Positions 27,150-34,981 of a stretch of 55,183 bases of DNA are shown here, in pieces. The DNA lies in assembly GCA_028704415.1 (NCBI GenBank), contig JAQWFM010000007.1:1-55183 (forward strand). Direction: 5' to 3'. The position numbers were made by a program, and so were the translations under genes. Each line of letters opens with the position of its first letter. Position 1 is the stretch's first letter. The notes under the pieces are model-generated. The model searched no databases and had not been told where the DNA came from. It worked only from the letters and a program-made list of their open reading frames with translations. Source of the DNA: Oscillospiraceae bacterium (GTDB taxonomy: Bacteria; Bacillota; Clostridia; Saccharofermentanales; Fastidiosipilaceae).

Positions 27150-27630
27150 CATTGCATTAGTTGAACCGGAAATTCCTGCCAATACAGGAAACATAGCCCG
27201 CACCTGCGTGGCGGTAGGCGCTGGCCTGCATTTAGTCGGAACATTAGGGTTTAAGCTGGAGGACCGCTATCTTAAACGCGCCGGCCTGGATTACTGGCCC
27301 CGGCTGGATTTACATATATGGGATACTTTGGAGGATTTACTGCATCATCATACCTATGATGGTATCTATTATGCCACCACTAAAGCGGCAGCCTGCTACA
27401 GTGAGGTGCGGTTTCCGGAGCGAAGCCTGCTGGTCTTTGGCAAGGAAACCAAAGGCCTTCCGGAGTCTTTGCTGCTAGCCCATCCAGAGCGCAATATCCG
27501 GATCCCCATGCGAGCGGGTGAGCGTTCCTTAAACCTATCCAACTCGGTAGCTATCATAGCGTATGAAGTCTGCCGGCAGCACGGCTTTCCGGAGCTGCAA
27601 ACGGAGAGTCACTATCTGGATCCTCTGTAA
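27139..27630 (+). CDS. trmL: tRNA (cytidine/uridine-34-2'-O)-methyltransferase
   Basis: SPOUT methyltransferase that modifies the wobble ribose of tRNA-Leu isoacceptors, using SAM. 163 residues, normal length. VEPEIPANTGNIARTCVAVGAGLHLV, LLVFGKETKGLPESLL and IRIPMRAGERSLNLSNSVAII carry the knot. GTG start overlapping whiA by 11 bp, so translational coupling is likely. A terminator follows. Confidence 0.93.
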   Translation: MKLDIALVEPEIPANTGNIARTCVAVGAGLHLVGTLGFKLEDRYLKRAGLDYWPRLDLHIWDTLEDLLHHHTYDGIYYATTKAAACYSEVRFPERSLLVFGKETKGLPESLLLAHPERNIRIPMRAGERSLNLSNSVAIIAYEVCRQHGFPELQTESHYLDPL

Positions 27631-27659
27631 CCCGGCGCTAATCCCGGACAGATGAACCG

Positions 27660-27683
27660 AGCCGGTGACTAAACCGGCTTTTT
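27660..27683 (+). terminator. Intrinsic terminator after trmL
   Basis: AGCCGGT/ACCGGCT with a six-base loop and a T-run. It ends the hprK-trmL unit. Confidence 0.8.
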
Positions 27684-27783
27684 GTTATTAGGACCAGGAC
27701 AGCCAAGCCCTGCTGCCAGGCCCAGGGTCATCAGCCTGATTTAACTGATTGCGGATGTACTGCTTTATTCTGCCTGTGTTTTA

Positions 27784-27792
27784 TGCTACTAT
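27784..27792 (+). promoter_or_regulatory. Extended -10 promoter before the Crp/Fnr gene
   Basis: TGCTACTAT, an extended -10; -35 weak or absent. Confidence 0.45.
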
Positions 27793-27870
27793 ATCCTATA
27801 AGTGAGTAGCTACCGCAACGCTAGCTGCCATACTTGTTGCGGCAGCGGTGCTGATAACGGAGGAAATGGC

Positions 27871-28623
27871 ATGTATGCAACTAATCAAAGCTTAAAAATA
27901 GAAACGGACGACTTTGTGCCCGACTGTCCCTTGTTTAAAGGCCTTCGGGCGGACCAGGCGGTTAAAGTACTGAGTGAGCTGGGTTGTAAAAGAGAAGTCT
28001 GGCCCCAGGGCTCAACTATCCGTATTCAGGGCACGGTCCAGGAGGCCTGGGGTATTGTGGCTCAGGGTGAACTGGAACTAAGCGTCAGGGATGATAATGG
28101 TATTTGCCAGACTGTGGGTGAGTTGTCCCGCGGAGAGATGTTTGGTGTTTTGACCGCTTTAGGCGGTGGCCAGGACTGGCCGCAGCAGATTAAGGCAGCA
28201 TCGGATTGCACGGTTTTGTTTATTCCTGTATATACCAATAACGGCAAGCTTAATATATCCGGCAATCAGGGGGAATTGTGTCTGGATCGGGACTGCCCTA
28301 AGGAAGCCTGGAACCGGATGATTGAAAACCTGCTTCGCTGTGTGGCAGCCCAGGCCTTGCAATTGCAGCAGCGTCTGGATTTGCTGACTGTCAATGGCAT
28401 GCGCGCCAGACTGTCCAGGTTTTTTTTGCAGCAGATTGAACAAAGCGGGCGGCATACCTTTACGCTGGACATGAATCGTGAAGGGATGGCGCGCTACTTA
28501 AATGTCTCCAGACCGTCAATGTCCAGGGAACTTTCCAGGATGAAAGAAGAGGGTCTGCTGGATTATTACCGCAACTCCTTTACAATCTACAAAGCGGAGG
28601 ACTTGAAAAAGTACTGTGCCTGA
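27871..28623 (+). CDS. Crp/Fnr-family transcriptional regulator
   Basis: 250 residues. The N-terminal cyclic-nucleotide-binding-like barrel (about 15-125) has GSTIRIQGTVQEAWGIV and LSRGEMFGVLTAL in place of the usual cAMP-site motif, so the effector is unlikely to be cAMP. A long helix (about 155-185) leads to a winged helix with the recognition part MARYLNVSRPSMSRELSRMKEEGLLDY. There is no N-terminal cysteine cluster as in Fnr. The ATG at 27871 is set by GGAGG eight bases upstream; the frame is open to 27802 without support. It precedes serS by 59 bp, with a palindrome between them. Confidence 0.85.
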   Translation: MYATNQSLKIETDDFVPDCPLFKGLRADQAVKVLSELGCKREVWPQGSTIRIQGTVQEAWGIVAQGELELSVRDDNGICQTVGELSRGEMFGVLTALGGGQDWPQQIKAASDCTVLFIPVYTNNGKLNISGNQGELCLDRDCPKEAWNRMIENLLRCVAAQALQLQQRLDLLTVNGMRARLSRFFLQQIEQSGRHTFTLDMNREGMARYLNVSRPSMSRELSRMKEEGLLDYYRNSFTIYKAEDLKKYCA

Positions 28624-28682
28624 GGGTATGATCATACAGTAAATATGACATTATATAGCAAGCTTAAGCATGGAGGTGCAAG

Positions 28683-29972
28683 ATGCTGGACATACAGCTG
28701 ATCAGACAAAATCCGGACCTGGTAAAAGCAAAACTGGGTAAACGCGGTTATGAGGTGGATTTTACCTCCTTTTTGCAAAAGGACCAGGAGCGGCGGCAAC
28801 TGATTGCTGCATCGGACAGCCTTAAGGCCACCCGCAATCGAGTTTCTGCGGAAATCCCGCGGCTGAAAAAGCTGGGTGAGGATGTATCGGCCACCCTTGC
28901 GGAGATGAAGCAAATTGGTCAGGACATTAAGGCGAAAGATGAGGCCTTGAACCGTCTGGAGCAAGATCAGCTGGATTTTTTATCCGGCTTGCCTAACCTG
29001 CCGGCAGATGATGTAGTGGCAGGCGGCAAAGAGGCCAATCAGGTGATTAAGGTTTTTGGCGAAAAGCCGGTTTTCAGCTTTAACCCACGCCATCATGTGG
29101 ACATCGCGGAAGATCTGGGCCTGATTGATTACCAAAGAGGCGCCAAGCTCAGCGGCTCCGGCTTCTGGATTTATACCAACCAGGGTGCGCAGCTGGAATG
29201 GGCTTTGCTGAACTACTTTGTGGCGGAACATCTGAAAGACGGTTATCAGATGATGCTCGTACCGCATATTCTGAATTATCGCTGCGGCTATACCGCAGGA
29301 CAATTTCCCAAGTTTAAGGAAGACGTCTTTTGGCTGAAAAATGAAGAGAGTGACGATCCGGAACGGCAGCAGTTTATTTTGCCCACAGCGGAGACCGCTC
29401 TGGTTAATTTGCACCGGGATGAAATACTGACTGAGGATCAACTGCCGGAGAAGTATTTTGCTTACACCCCCTGCTACCGCAAAGAGGCTGGCAGTTACCG
29501 CGCGGAGGAACGTGGCATGATCAGGGGACACCAGTTTAACAAGATTGAGATGTTCCAATATACGACGCCGGAGACGTCTGAACAGGCCTTCCAGGAGTTA
29601 GTCGACAAGGCCTGCCGGCTGGTAGCCGGTCTGGGTTTGCATTTCCGATTGAGCAAACTGGCGGCGGGTGATGTCAGCGCCTCTATGGCCAAAACCTATG
29701 ACGTTGAGGTGTGGATTCCATCAATGAATGATTATAAGGAAGTCAGTTCTGCTTCAAATGCGCGGGATTATCAGGCGCGGCGGGGTAACATGAAACTGAG
29801 ACGGAAAGATGGCAGCCTGACATACCTGCACACACTCAATGCTTCCGGCCTGGCCACCTCCAGAGTTTTGCCGGCTATTATGGAACAGTGCCAGACGGCT
29901 GACGGCAGGGTGAGAATTCCGGAAGTTTTGCAGCCTTATATGGGCGGGCAGGCCTTTTTGTCCCGGGCCTAA
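28683..29972 (+). CDS. serS: Seryl-tRNA synthetase
   Basis: Charges tRNA-Ser. 429 residues. N-terminal antiparallel coiled-coil arm (about 30-105) grips the long variable arm; the class II core has motif 2 in YFAYTPCYRKEAGSYRAEERG-like sequence (TPCYRKEAGSYRAEERG), HQFNKIEMF, and motif 3 TLNASGLATSRVLPAIME. YKEVSSASNARDYQARR contacts the adenylate. GGAGG lies upstream. No T-box fits in the 59-base gap before it. Confidence 0.97.
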   Translation: MLDIQLIRQNPDLVKAKLGKRGYEVDFTSFLQKDQERRQLIAASDSLKATRNRVSAEIPRLKKLGEDVSATLAEMKQIGQDIKAKDEALNRLEQDQLDFLSGLPNLPADDVVAGGKEANQVIKVFGEKPVFSFNPRHHVDIAEDLGLIDYQRGAKLSGSGFWIYTNQGAQLEWALLNYFVAEHLKDGYQMMLVPHILNYRCGYTAGQFPKFKEDVFWLKNEESDDPERQQFILPTAETALVNLHRDEILTEDQLPEKYFAYTPCYRKEAGSYRAEERGMIRGHQFNKIEMFQYTTPETSEQAFQELVDKACRLVAGLGLHFRLSKLAAGDVSASMAKTYDVEVWIPSMNDYKEVSSASNARDYQARRGNMKLRRKDGSLTYLHTLNASGLATSRVLPAIMEQCQTADGRVRIPEVLQPYMGGQAFLSRA

Positions 29973-30060
29973 ACCAGCCTTAACCAATGCGCGGGCCGGC
30001 GCGCAGGCGCCTCCCCGATTAAAGCCAGCCCGGCAGGTTCAGGGCGGACAGCAAACTGAG

Positions 30061-30096
30061 AGCGGTAATTTTGCAGATTTGTGCAATTTTACCGCT
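30061..30096 (+). promoter_or_regulatory. 36-bp inverted repeat upstream of the rpsL promoter
   Basis: AGCGGTAA-TT-TTGCA-6 bases-TGCAA-TT-TTACCGCT: both outer (8 bp) and inner (5 bp) arms match exactly, separated by TT on each side. It lies about 30 bases before the -10 element. No T-run follows, so it is more like an operator than a terminator of serS, but a weak terminator cannot be excluded. Confidence 0.6.
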
Positions 30097-30124
30097 TTAG
30101 TATCTGTACGAAGTCAAGCCCCCA

Positions 30125-30133
30125 TGATATAAT
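30125..30133 (+). promoter_or_regulatory. Extended -10 promoter of the str operon
   Basis: TGATATAAT, the same nine bases as before walR and lon. A GCCCC-GTAA-GGGGC hairpin lies just downstream, near the expected transcript start. Confidence 0.65.
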
Positions 30134-30264
30134 TGCTTGTCATTGCCCCGTAAGGGGCTGTTATTTTGTGCTCAGGCTCAGCAGGGATATCCCTTAACCG
30201 GCCTGGCGTGAATTAAGAGCAGCTGAGGGGGCGGGCAGAACTAGTTTATGAAAGGAGAGTATTG

Positions 30265-30690
30265 ATGCCTACATTCAACCAGTTAGTCAAGTCAGGACGG
30301 GTGAGCAAAACCTACAAGTCTAAGTCACCTGCACTGCATGTCAACATGAATACGTTGACCCGGCGTGAAAGCGAGCTTGAATCCCCGCAGAGACGCGGCG
30401 TTTGCACAGTTGTCAAAACGACAACCCCCAAAAAGCCTAACTCTGCTTTGCGTAAGATTGCTCGTGTACGTCTGACCTCCGGTATGGAAGTAACCGCTTA
30501 CATTCCCGGCATCGGCCACAATCTGCAGGAGCACTCAGTTGTTCTGATCAGAGGTGGAAGAGTTAAGGATCTGCCTGGTGTGCGTTATCACATCATCCGC
30601 GGAACCCTTGATGCCGCTGGCGTCAGCGGACGTATGCAGGGCCGTTCTAAGTACGGTGCCAAGCGCCCCAAAGCCGCTAAGGTGAAGTAA
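30265..30690 (+). CDS. rpsL: Ribosomal protein S12
   Basis: Decoding-centre protein; site of streptomycin resistance mutations. 141 residues, the longer Gram-positive form. [19 protein letters not shown] and [18 protein letters not shown] keep the lysines whose mutation gives resistance, so the sequence looks streptomycin-sensitive. Start is the ATG at 30265 with AAAGGAG upstream. Confidence 0.97.
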   Translation: MPTFNQLVKSGRVSKTYKSKSPALHVNMNTLTRRESELESPQRRGVCTVVKTTTPKKPNSALRKIARVRLTSGMEVTAYIPGIGHNLQEHSVVLIRGGRVKDLPGVRYHIIRGTLDAAGVSGRMQGRSKYGAKRPKAAKVK

Positions 30691-30725
30691 TCGGATTAGG
30701 TTGAACTCGTTGTGCTCAGTACACC

Positions 30726-30805
30726 GTACTCATACAGGGGTATGGCCGGTAACTGACACAGTCCATTGCTGGATTGAGTACCTGTGGTATCAGACTGAAG
30801 GTCTG
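30726..30805 (+). promoter_or_regulatory. Structured rpsL-rpsG intercistronic region
   Basis: GTACTCA (30726-30732) pairs with TGAGTAC (30775-30781), and flanking bases extend the pairing imperfectly. A second hairpin CAGAC/GTCTG (30791-30805) follows. In E. coli S7 represses its operon by binding between rpsL and rpsG; that this is an equivalent site is inference. Confidence 0.45.
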
Positions 30806-30833
30806 AATTATCATACTAAAGGAGGGAAGACAA

Positions 30834-31304
30834 GTGCCAAGAAGAGGCCATGTCCCAACAAGAGAAGTCCTTCCTGATCCTATCTATCATGATGTTCGCG
30901 TCACTAAACTGACCAATAATGTCATGCTGGACGGGAAGAAGGGCGTAGCTCAAAAGATTGTTTATGGCGCATTTGACCTGATTCAGGAAAAAAGCGGCCA
31001 GGAACCCCTGGAGATTTTTAATAAAGCTCTGGAAAATGTTATGCCGATGCTGGAGGTTAAAGCCAGACGGGTCGGCGGCGCCAACTATCAGGTCCCTATT
31101 GAAGTCCGTCCGGAACGCCGGCAGACGCTTGCGCTGCGTTGGTTGGTGTCGTTTGCCCGGGACCGCAGTGAACGGACCATGAAGGAACGGCTGGCAGGAG
31201 AACTGCTGGACGCATCCAATCAGGCCGGCGGCGCTTACAGAAGAAAAGAAGAAATGCACAGGATGGCTGACGCTAACCGTGCGTTTGCTCATTACAGATG
31301 GTAA
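30834..31304 (+). CDS. rpsG: Ribosomal protein S7
   Basis: Nucleates assembly of the 30S head and lines the E site. 156 residues, normal length. [18 protein letters not shown] at the start and [16 protein letters not shown]-type core ([17 protein letters not shown]), [25 protein letters not shown] at the end. GTG start with AAAGGAGGG upstream. Confidence 0.97.
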   Translation: MPRRGHVPTREVLPDPIYHDVRVTKLTNNVMLDGKKGVAQKIVYGAFDLIQEKSGQEPLEIFNKALENVMPMLEVKARRVGGANYQVPIEVRPERRQTLALRWLVSFARDRSERTMKERLAGELLDASNQAGGAYRRKEEMHRMADANRAFAHYRW

Positions 31305-31329
31305 AGAAGAGTAGGAGGATGAATCGTTA

Positions 31330-33396
31330 ATGCCCAGACAATTCCCACTCGAAAAAACAAGAAATATTGGCATCATGGCGCACATTGATGCCGGCAAAAC
31401 CACGACTACAGAGCGTGTGCTTTATTACACCGGCCGTATCCATAAAATCGGTGAGACTCATGAAGGGGCCGCAACGATGGACTGGATGGCGCAGGAACAG
31501 GAACGTGGTATTACCATCACGTCTGCTGCTACTACTGCTCAGTGGAAGGGCTACCGGGTCAACATCATTGATACGCCGGGCCACGTTGACTTTACCGTTG
31601 AGGTGGAGCGCTCTCTGCGTGTCCTTGACGGTGCTGTGACTTTGCTGGACGCCAAGAGCGGCGTAGAGCCCCAGACGGAAACCGTCTGGCGTCAGGCCGA
31701 TCACTACGGTGTCCCGCGTGTGGTCTATGTCAATAAAATGGATATCATGGGCGCCGATTTCTTCCACTCAGTCCAGTCTATTGAGGATCGCCTCAAGGCG
31801 CATCCGATCGCGATTCAGATTCCTATTGGCAAAGAGGACAACTTTGAAGGCATCGTTGATTTGATGACGATGAAAGCTGAAGTCTATGAAGATGACCTGG
31901 GAACCACCATTGACGTGGAGGACATCCCGGCAGACATCCTGCCACTGGCTGAAGAATGGCGCGAAAAAATGGTGGAAGCCATTTGTGAAACAGATGAAGA
32001 TCTGACCATGAAATTCCTGGAAGGCGATGAGATTTCGGTTGCGGAGCTTAAGACCGCGCTTCGAAACGCCACCATTGCCTGTCATGCCACCCCGGTGCTC
32101 TGCGGTTCGTCATACCGCAATAAGGGTGTACAGATGATGCTGGACGCCGTCATTGATTATCTGCCGTCACCGTTGGATATCCCGCCTATTAAGGGGATTA
32201 ATCCGGATACGGAAGAGGAAGATGAGCGCGTGGCGGACGACAGTGAACCGTTCTCGGCGCTGGCCTTTAAGATCATGGCAGACCCGTTTGTCGGCAAGCT
32301 GGCCTTCTTCCGGGTGTATTCAGGTACTTTGGATTCTGGCTCATACGTCCTTAACGCAACTAAAAAGAAGCGTGAAAGAATAGGCCGTATTCTGCAGATG
32401 CACGCCAATCACCGTGAGGAAATTGATAAAGTGTATTCCGGTGATATCGCGGCTGCGGTGGGCCTGAAGAACACCACGACCGGTGACTCGCTTTGTGATG
32501 AGGATCATCCTATTGTTTTGGAATCGATGGAATTTCCGGAGCCGGTTATCAGTGTGGCAATTGAGCCTAAATCTAAAGCCAGCCAGGATAAAATGATTAT
32601 TGCTTTGCAAAAACTGGCAGAAGAAGATCCGACCTTCAGAACGCATACAGATCCTGATACCGGGCAGACGATCATTGAAGGTATGGGTGAGCTTCATCTG
32701 GATATTATTGTGGATCGTATGTTCCGCGAGTTTAAGGTTGAAGCCAATGTCGGCGCCCCGCAGGTTGCTTATAAGGAAACCATCACCAAGGAAGTGCGCC
32801 AGCAGGGCAAGTTTGTCCGTCAGTCCGGCGGTCATGGTCAGTACGGCGATGTCACCCTGATCCTGGAGCCGCAGGAACCTGGCACCGGCTATATCTTTGA
32901 AAATAAGATTATTGGCGGCGTTGTTCCTAAAGAATATATCGGACCGGTTGACGCCGGTGTTCAGGAGGCCATGCAGAGTGGTATCCTGGGCGGTTACCCG
33001 GTTGTGGATGTCAAGGTTTCCCTGGTAGACGGATCTTACCATGACGTTGACTCTTCCGAAATGTCCTTTAAGATTGCCGGTTCCATGGCTTTCAAAGAGG
33101 GCATGCGTAAGGCCGGGCCAGTGCTGCTGGAGCCGATTATGCGGGTTGATGTGACTGTTCCTGAAGATTATATGGGCGACGTTATGGGCGATATCAGCTC
33201 CAGACGCGGCCGGATTGAAGGAATGGAAGCTATCCCGGGCGCACAAAAAATTACGGCTTTTGTCCCACTGTCGGAGATGTTTGGTTATGCGACCAGTTTG
33301 CGTTCTCAGACCCAGGGCCGCGGCACCTTCATCATGCAGATCAGCCACTTTGAGCAGGTCCCCAGGAATATTATGGAAAACGTGCTCAAAAAGTAA
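31330..33396 (+). CDS. fusA: Elongation factor G
   Basis: Translocation GTPase. 688 residues. G1 [12 protein letters not shown] near residue 17, switch [14 protein letters not shown]-type segment ([12 protein letters not shown]), G3 DTPGHVDF, G4 NKMD; domains II-V follow, ending in [17 protein letters not shown]. Several long antisense frames lie inside and are shadows. Between rpsG and tuf as in the standard str operon. Confidence 0.98.
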   Translation: MPRQFPLEKTRNIGIMAHIDAGKTTTTERVLYYTGRIHKIGETHEGAATMDWMAQEQERGITITSAATTAQWKGYRVNIIDTPGHVDFTVEVERSLRVLDGAVTLLDAKSGVEPQTETVWRQADHYGVPRVVYVNKMDIMGADFFHSVQSIEDRLKAHPIAIQIPIGKEDNFEGIVDLMTMKAEVYEDDLGTTIDVEDIPADILPLAEEWREKMVEAICETDEDLTMKFLEGDEISVAELKTALRNATIACHATPVLCGSSYRNKGVQMMLDAVIDYLPSPLDIPPIKGINPDTEEEDERVADDSEPFSALAFKIMADPFVGKLAFFRVYSGTLDSGSYVLNATKKKRERIGRILQMHANHREEIDKVYSGDIAAAVGLKNTTTGDSLCDEDHPIVLESMEFPEPVISVAIEPKSKASQDKMIIALQKLAEEDPTFRTHTDPDTGQTIIEGMGELHLDIIVDRMFREFKVEANVGAPQVAYKETITKEVRQQGKFVRQSGGHGQYGDVTLILEPQEPGTGYIFENKIIGGVVPKEYIGPVDAGVQEAMQSGILGGYPVVDVKVSLVDGSYHDVDSSEMSFKIAGSMAFKEGMRKAGPVLLEPIMRVDVTVPEDYMGDVMGDISSRRGRIEGMEAIPGAQKITAFVPLSEMFGYATSLRSQTQGRGTFIMQISHFEQVPRNIMENVLKK

Positions 33397-33482
33397 TCTG
33401 ATTGATCAGATTATCAGCCATTCAGGCAGGATAAACACCGGTATTATGGGTAGATATCTTGCTAAAAATCGCCTGAATGGCT
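33395..33482 (+). promoter_or_regulatory. Paired palindromes in the fusA-tuf gap
   Basis: AATCTGAT-TG-ATCAGATT (33395-33412) overlaps the fusA stop. AGCCATTCAGGC (33416-33427) and GCCTGAATGGCT (33471-33482) form a perfect 12-bp inverted repeat 43 bases apart. The spacer holds a promoter-like TGCTAAAAAT. Function unknown. Confidence 0.5.
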
Positions 33483-33560
33483 AAAATAGAATCCAGGCGT
33501 CAGCCAGGAAAAATAAGAGATATCAGTGATGTAACTGATTATAAGGAGGATTATTCAGAA

Positions 33561-34760
33561 ATGGGTAAAGCTAAATATGAAAGAACCAAGCCCCATGTCA
33601 ACATTGGCACAATTGGGCACGTTGACCACGGCAAGACAACGCTGACTGCCGCCATCACCAAAGTTCTGGCCATGAACGGTGAGGCTCAGTACACCAGCTA
33701 TGACAACATCGACAAGGCACCGGAAGAGCGCGCTCGTGGTATCACGATCAACACCTCTCACGTTGAGTATGAAACTGACAAGCGTCACTATGCTCATGTG
33801 GACTGCCCGGGGCATGCTGACTACATTAAAAACATGATTACCGGTGCCGCTCAGATGGACGGCGCTATTCTGGTTGTGTCTGCCGCTGACGGCCCCATGC
33901 CTCAGACCCGTGAGCACATTTTGCTGGCTCGTCAGGTAGGTGTGCCTTCCATCGTCGTTTTCTTAAATAAGTGCGATATGGCAGACCCGGAGTTGATTGA
34001 ACTGACTGAAATGGAAGTTCGTGAGCTGCTGAATGAGTATGATTTCCCGGGCGACGATACCCCGTTTATTCAGGGTTCTGCGCTGCAGGTCCTTGAGTGC
34101 ACCAGCACCGATCCGAATGCCCCGGAGTACAAGTGTATTCATGAGCTGATGGATGCGGTTGACAGCTGGATCCCGACGCCTGAGCGCCCCATTGACAAGC
34201 CTTTTGCTATGCCGGTTGAGGATGTCTTCACCATTTCTGGTCGTGGCACAGTTGCAACCGGACGTGTCGAGCGCGGCGTAGTGAAAATCGGTGACCCCGT
34301 TGAGATCGTCGGCTTGCGTGAGGACAAACTGCAGTCGGTTATTACCGGTGTTGAGATGTTCCACAAGTCCATGGACTTGGCTGAGGCCGGAGACAATATC
34401 GGCGTGCTGCTGCGCGGTATTAACCGTGATCAGGTTGAGCGCGGCCAGGTTATCTGCAAGCCCAATACCATCCATCCTCATACCAAGTTCAGCGGTCAGG
34501 TTTATGTTCTGACACAGGCTGAAGGCGGCCGCCATAAGCCTTTCTTCACCGGCTATCGTCCTCAGTTCTTCTTCCGCACCACGGATGTTACCGGGGTAGC
34601 AGAGCTGCCTGAAGGTGTTGACATGTGCATGCCTGGCGATCACGTGACCATTACGGTTGAACTGATTACGCCAGTTGCACTTGAGGCCGGAGATAAGTTT
34701 GCTATTCGTGAAGGCGGCAAGACCGTTGGATCGGGTACCGTGGCTACAGTTCTTGAGTAA
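33561..34760 (+). CDS. tuf: Elongation factor Tu
   Basis: Delivers aminoacyl-tRNA to the ribosome. 399 residues from the ATG at 33561 with AAGGAGG upstream. G1 GHVDHGKT (19-26), switch [18 protein letters not shown]3 DCPGHADY, G4 NKCD; C-terminal [21 protein letters not shown]. The frame is open to 33477 but that part lies in the palindromic leader and is not conserved. Confidence 0.98.
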   Translation: MGKAKYERTKPHVNIGTIGHVDHGKTTLTAAITKVLAMNGEAQYTSYDNIDKAPEERARGITINTSHVEYETDKRHYAHVDCPGHADYIKNMITGAAQMDGAILVVSAADGPMPQTREHILLARQVGVPSIVVFLNKCDMADPELIELTEMEVRELLNEYDFPGDDTPFIQGSALQVLECTSTDPNAPEYKCIHELMDAVDSWIPTPERPIDKPFAMPVEDVFTISGRGTVATGRVERGVVKIGDPVEIVGLREDKLQSVITGVEMFHKSMDLAEAGDNIGVLLRGINRDQVERGQVICKPNTIHPHTKFSGQVYVLTQAEGGRHKPFFTGYRPQFFFRTTDVTGVAELPEGVDMCMPGDHVTITVELITPVALEAGDKFAIREGGKTVGSGTVATVLE

Positions 34761-34810
34761 CATCAGCATCTAGCTGGCTGAGCGGTCATGGATTAATCGG
34801 CCGGTTTAGG

Positions 34811-34850
34811 ATAAACCGCTTTGACTTTGGTCAGAGCGGTTTATTTTTTA
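34811..34850 (+). terminator. Intrinsic terminator after tuf
   Basis: AAACCGCT/AGCGGTTT with inner TGAC/GTCA and a T-run. It closes rpsL-rpsG-fusA-tuf. Confidence 0.9.
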
Positions 34851-34941
34851 TCCCGTCCCAGGTCTGGTCACGGGCTATATGACTGGCGGCAGGTTCAGAT
34901 GTTTGTCCTGCCAGAACAGCAACGGTCAGATGGACTTAACA

Positions 34942-34950
34942 TGATATAAT
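34942..34950 (+). promoter_or_regulatory. Extended -10 promoter of lon
   Basis: TGATATAAT 32 bases before the lon ATG; no clear -35 and no obvious heat-shock operator. Confidence 0.6.
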
Positions 34951-34981
34951 AAGCGAACGACTGAAGGAAAGCAGGAAACAT

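Noticed and set aside
32341-33348. 335-residue frame on the minus strand inside fusA
   Set aside because: It is antisense to a certain gene and shows no recognisable domain; it is a shadow.
33963-34769. 268-residue frame on the minus strand inside tuf
   Set aside because: Shadow of tuf; no start site or family.
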